Made by a program: the position numbers and the translations under genes. A stretch of 64,000 nt of DNA from the NCBI GenBank assembly GCA_001683735.1, contig LUGG01000054.1, positions 20,840 to 84,839 on the forward strand, read 5' to 3'. Positions 59,352 through 64,000 of the stretch are shown here, one piece after another (the stretch's first letter is position 1; each line of letters begins with the position of its first letter). The DNA comes from Grifola frondosa. Taxonomy: Eukaryota > Basidiomycota > Agaricomycetes > Polyporales > Grifolaceae. Below the pieces are notes generated by a model. That model had not been told where the DNA came from. It saw nothing but the letters and a program-made list of their open reading frames with translations, and searched no databases.

Positions 59352-60333
59352 ATGGACTACTCCAGCTACACACGCGACCGCATCCCCTTCCCGCTGGCGA
59401 TGAAAAGTTCCGGGCCCAAGTCCAGGAGCTTGTCTCCGACTGGCTCCGCAACGAGTAAGTGTCTCCAGTCCAGTTCGCGGTCCGCTCACTCCGACTCTAC
59501 AGACGCCTGTGGCGACCTTGTGTGAAAGACCTTACACCGAAAGCCTTGGATGCGGCCGTGGATGACCTCTCCACAGATGTCTATTCGGTCCTCAGGACCT
59601 CCACGGAGATGGAGGAAGTTGCAGCTGTTATGGAAGCTGGTGGCGAGCTGCACCGCTCGGTTTACACTCGGTTCATTATGCACTTTACTCCGGTCTTCGA
59701 ATGGGCATGCAAGCAGACCTTCAACCCGGTAAGTCCCCATACTCGTTCATCACTCACATAGCCCACAATCCGAACCATAGCGCCCCTGGCCTGTAGTCCC
59801 GCAGGTCTCCGGGACGCAAACGCCACAGGCGCCGCCTGGTGGTATGGGACCGCCGGCCCTCCCCTCTCGGCTCGAATACCCACCCTCCGCCTTCAATGAA
59901 GGGGTACGCGTATCGGGTTCCTTTCGCTCTCAGAGTCTTCGGCGGACAATTCTCCTCCGGGAAGCGAGTCGTCTCTGTACCCCAGCTCCGATCGGCACCC
60001 TCGGTGCGCTCCAACGACTCGGCTGCCGTTTCAGAGATCGGAGAAGCGGTCGGCTCCGGATGGACATCGTCGGAGGATGAGAGGGGGGACGTAGCTACGA
60101 GTTTCCTCTCGTCGAGGGCTCCGCGGAGGGCGAGCCGAGTCTACACCCTCCACCCTCCACCGAAGGTTCGGAGACTTACGTTGGATGGGAACGTCGATGA
60201 TGCTGCAGAGGATGTGTCCAGCGGGGAGGTGTCATCTGGTGAGCCAGTTTGGTCTCCTACTCCAAACCGCAATGCGGCGTACGATCCCCGAAACCCCCTC
60301 CCATCCATGTCCCGAGTAGCTGGCACGTCGTAG
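59352..60333 (+). CDS. Ser/Pro-rich cargo protein, two or three exons, frameshifted
   Basis: ATG 59352 begins MDYSSYTRDRIPFPL. After a one-base shift near 59390 the next frame reads DEKFRAQVQELVSDWLRNE. Introns are about 59455-59501 and 59730-59779. Exon 2 encodes LWRPCVKDLTPKALDAAVDD and EWACKQTFNP. The last exon is Pro/Ser/Arg-rich: PQVSGTQTPQAPPGGMGPP, then in another frame SVPQLRSAPSVRSNDSAA and SSGEVSSGEPVWSPTPN, ending SRVAGTS. The order of a short helical domain and a disordered tail recalls the paralogue pair at 50.8-53.3 kb, but I see no sequence similarity. Function unknown. Confidence 0.5.
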
Positions 60334-60526
60334 TAGTTGTGTGTTCTGTGCCCGTTCTCTGTGTCTCCTCCTTCCCGGCGTCTCCCCATCACTTATGTTG
60401 CTCCCTTGTGACTCGTCTCCGCATTGTTAGGATCTGTACTGTGACGTATCTCCTGTAAGAATAGGTGTAGAGCGAATTGACTTCGTTGTGTCTGAATGGC
60501 GGCTACGACTCTGATGAGCCTGGACC

Positions 60527-61290
60527 GGCATTTGATCCGCTCCGGTCTGCTTATGAGTGGATAACACTGAGTGATTGTTTAAGAGTGTGTAATTGATGTC
60601 CTCAGAGAAGCATGTGTTTGAAAATGTCAGATGGTGAGGGGAGAACTGGGATCCAGGAAGCTTGGTCAGAGGAAAAGTATGGGGCGAAATTACCTTGCGA
60701 TGCAGAGAGGGAATAGCGGGAACGGGCAGCGGACACATTCCGTCCAACATAGGGCATTGCCTCAGCGGACTCTAATGGATTTAAATATAAAAACATTAAA
60801 AAAATGTCAGACGATTCTGTGTCATGGGAATCATGGGAATACTCCAATTGTGTAGAATTGCATTGCTCAAATAATATACTTCACATGATAACAGTCCGGT
60901 CAAAGGGCTCTGAGCATTATCGTTCCAACTATTGGGCTGAAACATCGACTGATATTCCGACATCAAAGATCCCATTTCACTCATCGTTCGAAAGCCAGTG
61001 ACGGCCTTTGTTCATCCGGACATTCAACTCATACTCCGGAATGATCATTCAACAGTGATGTCTGCCCCGGCCCGTACGTCTACTCCGGGATAGTTCTCTC
61101 CGGTCCGACAATCTATGGTGAATATAATGGACATTGCGATAGCAGCTTCAGACGAACACCAGGCGAAGTGAATGTTGTGTTGGTTTCAACCTACAATACA
61201 GCTGTTCTCACTTGTTAATGCTCCAGATATTAAGGGGTCTTCGTGAATGCCCCGATCTCATATATGTTGCTCCGTCCCGATCCCGTCAGT
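60527..61290. repeat. Repeat block Y, diverged copy
   Basis: It begins GGCATTTGATCCGCTCCG like 62669 and follows Y through GAAAATGTCA, CAGTCCGG, GGCTCTGAGCATT, CATCCGGACA-type words and GTTGCTCCGTCCCGATCC, with many substitutions and indels. It stops where block X begins, so it lacks the last 200 bp or so of Y. Confidence 0.75.
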
Positions 61291-62663
61291 CCGGTCATTA
61301 CATATCCGGCATTATCTCAGTACAACCGGGGCATCGAAGACCGAATTCTATCGATGGAGCCGAGAACATTGATGTGCAAGACAATATTGATACAGATCTT
61401 CGGCGTGCAGCTCAATTTCCATCCCCGATAGCAGTACCGACCTCCTCCATTTTCCGGACCAATACTTCCAGCTCATCAATCCTTGCCTCCTGCTTCCTGA
61501 TGAAGTCCCGAATCTCGGAATCCACATCCAAAATCGTCTCACTGAGCCCCTGCCAATCGCCGCGCGAAACTCGAGTGGGATCCCGCTTGTAGAATGTCAG
61601 TCAAAGAACCCCCGGAGCAAGCTTCACTTACATAATCTATAAGCGGATCCTTCCACCATGCCGGTGGATTGGGATTGGGATGCTCGAGCCAAGTCCACCA
61701 GGCATGTCTCTCCGCAATATGCGCAAATGATTTCGGAAGGTCTGGAGGATTCCCTGTTCGGTACACCATCTTTTTCATGTCGACGACATATGCGTTTCCA
61801 CGCCAAAGGAGCGCTCCGTGAATCAAGCAGTACACCATCTCGGGGATGTACGGTTTGAACTCGGTGAGGTACATCTTGCCGATCAAATCCTTCACATGAT
61901 ACTGAAAGACGTCAGTAACGATCATCAGTACAATCGAACACATACCATCTCATTCTCCAATCCTCGAGCCCACCGGAGCTCTGTGATCTCATCCGCAGAG
62001 TCGGGGTAAGCTTGCATAGCCTGCCAGATCCTCCATGCACGGAGCTGCATATCAGTCGCTGCGATCCGGAAGTAGATATCTTTGGATTTTTCTCTTCAGA
62101 TTGAGATGACATGATGACTAGCGAGTATGGTACCGGATGAGGTGGACGAAAGAACGATGAAATGCAAGAATAATGGCGATTAAATGGTCCAGCAAAGCCG
62201 GTTCTAACTCCGACAAATAACAGCCGCTATATCAGGAGAACAAGTGCTCCTCCGGATAGAAAACAACAAACTCAAGACGACATTCGACTTCTTTTATTGT
62301 TGTCTCACTCCGGTACAATATAAACTTGGCTGAAAACCTTCCCATTTTGGGAATACAATAAATTGAGCCTGGCAGGCTTGGTTTCGAAAACCCAATCGAG
62401 CGAAAGCATGTTTTACGCTCGCACCCACTCTACTCACTTGTCCCTCGAGTGCAGTGGCAACGCTCCGTCCGCTGTCATCCGGCTCATTTTTCCACTCCAC
62501 CGTGTGCTGTGGGACCCTCACACTCCGTCGCATCCCGTCATTCTGGCTCCGACAAGGATGTTCAGGCAGGAGCCCCTCACCTGGCCATAGTGAGGGTCGA
62601 GATGGGCATTGCAGCCTCTCTCGCAACCGTCAGCTCTCGGGTCCCCCAGGTGAGCGACCTCTT
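61290..62663. repeat. Repeat block X, right copy
   Basis: Counterpart of 40240-41568. It has a 33-bp segment (about 61331-61363) that is absent on the left and is otherwise collinear to GAGCGACCTCTT. Confidence 0.9.
61412..62112 (-). CDS. Repeat-block X gene: conserved hypothetical, three exons
   Basis: ATG 62112; exons 62112-61946, 61901-61632 and 61585-61412. Exon 1 reads SSQSEE, then, after correcting one base lost near 62091, DIYFRIAATDMQLRAWRIW and DEITELRWARGLENEM. Exon 2 encodes YHVKDLIGKMYLTEFKPYIP, CLIHGALLWRGNAYVVDMKK and HAWWTWLEHPNPNPPAWW. Exon 3 encodes DWQGLSETILDVDSEIRDFI and a coiled coil ending VGTAIGDGN. About 203 residues. The family looks conserved in wording but I cannot name a function. 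Its presence in both flanking blocks suggests it belongs to the repeat element itself. Confidence 0.6.
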
Positions 62664-62668
62664 AGCTC

Positions 62669-63466
62669 GGCATTTGATCCGCTCCGCTCTGCTTATGAGT
62701 GGATACCACTCAGTGATCGTTTATGAGTTTGTAATGGAAGGCCTCCTCGGAGCAGCATGTCTTTGAAAATGTCAAAAAATTCTATCGTAGAAATACTTCT
62801 ATTGTGTAGAGTTGCATGCCTCAAATAATATACTTCACCTGATAACAGTCTGGCCAGAAGGCTCTGAGCATTCTTCCACTTATTGGGCTGCAATGTCCAC
62901 TCATATTTTGACATCAAAGATCTCATTTGACTCATTGTTTGAACACCGGTGATAGCCTTTGTCATCCGGACAGTCAACCTATACTCCGGAATGACCATTC
63001 CATCCGGATGTCTGCCCCGGTCTGTATGTCTACTCGGGACAGTTCTTTCCGGTCCGACACTCCACCCCATGCTCCTGAATATAATGCACATTCCGATAGC
63101 AGGTTCAGACGAACACGATGCAAGGTGAATATTGGGGAGATCAATACAGCCACTGCCTGCGGTTGGTTCTCACGATATTAAGGGGTCTTCATGAACACCT
63201 CTATTTGTAAGCGTTGTTCCGTCCCGATCCGGTCCGGAGAATGAGTCCCATCCGTACATTCTATGTCGCTCTCTAGCTCCAAATGGAATGCATCCTGTAC
63301 TACTTTGATGGGTGGCCGGTGGCCCATGAATGACGAATTCAGGAAATCGTCACCGGAGTAGGGCGACGACTTGGCAGATCGTGCAACTTGATGTAAGCAG
63401 TCGTTGATGCAGAAGGGTGCTGTGCAACTCATTTTTCATTCCGGATAAATACATCGTCTTCCGTTA
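62669..63466. repeat. Repeat block Y, right full copy
   Basis: From GGCATTTGATCCGC to TCTTCCGTTA. Its last 620 bp (62846-63466) match 38197-38822. With 60527-61290 it flanks block X in direct orientation. No ORF of interest inside. Confidence 0.9.
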
Positions 63467-64000
63467 CTGGGACCGAGCAATTGGAGCAAATAATAAATGA
63501 CAACTATGGATAACTAGGATTTCGATAGTCCTTTCATAATAGACTAGCAGTACACCTCAGCTGTAGATGTATCGAACTAATGATAAGCTACAACATACAA
63601 TAAAGTGGCTGGCATCCATACTTGGCACTCCCCACACACACCCGGCATTGGGGATGACCGAGGGTTGGTGTGTGTTTGGGACCTCTGACAGATAAAAACA
63701 TAATTCATCAGTCCAATTATGAACACAAGAAGGCTAACACCCAGACTGTGGTACATATGTCTGATCACCAACACCCAGAAACAAAGGGCCATTCAATCAT
63801 TGAAAACCATACAGAAGGTGGAGGAAAGATGTTTGATTTAGATCGTCCTTTTGCGATCGACTACTTGTACAGGTGAGACGAAAAGTACAGAACTAACAAC
63901 AAGCTAAGCGATACAGTCAAATGATGGGCGTCGGCGTTCAGCGGTCTCCACGAGCACCCGGCGTTGGGGATGACCGAGGGTCGGGAGTGTGGTCGCTCCA
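63467..64000. repeat. Diverged roughly 310-bp direct repeat at the window edge
   Basis: The 27-bp word CACCCGGC(A/G)TTGGGGATG continuing ACCGAGGGT occurs at 63639-63665 and 63955-63981. Some 60 bp before each copy also align loosely. Short frames only; the unit continues beyond the window. Confidence 0.5.

Noticed and set aside
38197..63466. An LTR retrotransposon bounded by Y or X repeats.
   Set aside because: No gag, protease, reverse transcriptase, integrase, primer-binding site or polypurine tract was seen between them, and the order of X and Y differs on the two sides.

Overview
The window looks like a transposon-dense, gene-poor stretch of an Agaricomycete (mushroom-forming basidiomycete, possibly a polypore-type wood decayer) nuclear genome. 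The evidence is: introns of 45-70 nt with GT...AG ends and CTAAC/CTGAC-like branch sites; a secreted-protein family typical of Agaricomycetes; Tad-type LINE, Helitron and KDZ transposons; and a TET/JBP dioxygenase gene beside a KDZ transposase, an association known from this class. No rRNA, tRNA or CRISPR array was seen.

Layout. 0-5 kb holds decayed repeat-family ORFs, a MITE and a dispersed repeat. 4.1-12.6 kb carries remnants of host genes, mostly on the minus strand: an F-box-like protein, a small secreted protein, a broken glycogen synthase, a secreted protein with an 8-nt micro-exon, and a trehalose-6-phosphate synthase fragment inside GC-rich low-complexity DNA. 14.3-18.5 kb is a long multi-exon transposase-like pseudogene whose last exon is open. 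19.2-28.0 kb holds three multi-exon genes of repeat-associated fungal families, two of them clearly decayed. 28.9-38.1 kb is an AT-richer graveyard: a Helitron remnant, an abutting Tad-like LINE truncated inside its reverse transcriptase, and dispersed and direct repeats. Many of its stop codons look like CGA to TGA changes.

38.1-63.5 kb is a different compartment: GC-richer, rich in CCGG, and bounded by related repeat blocks at both ends. Between the blocks lie a Zn-cluster-like protein, a repeat-containing protein, an HMG-box-like protein, two intact paralogues of a small family (one with an AT-hook-like GRP tract), a TET/JBP 2-oxoglutarate dioxygenase, a KDZ transposase with a CxC2 cysteine cluster starting 78 bp after it, and a Ser/Pro-rich protein. 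I read this as one large KDZ-family element, or a nested cluster, with cargo genes and a DNA-base-modifying enzyme. The KDZ-TET/JBP pairing is published; the cargo set and the boundary repeats are the parts I cannot match to a description.

A caution applies throughout. Many genes whose splicing and protein motifs are otherwise well kept carry single-nucleotide deletions, often in short homopolymers. The two copies of one repeat block carry different ones. Assembly error is therefore a serious alternative to decay for those genes, though not for the nonsense substitutions.
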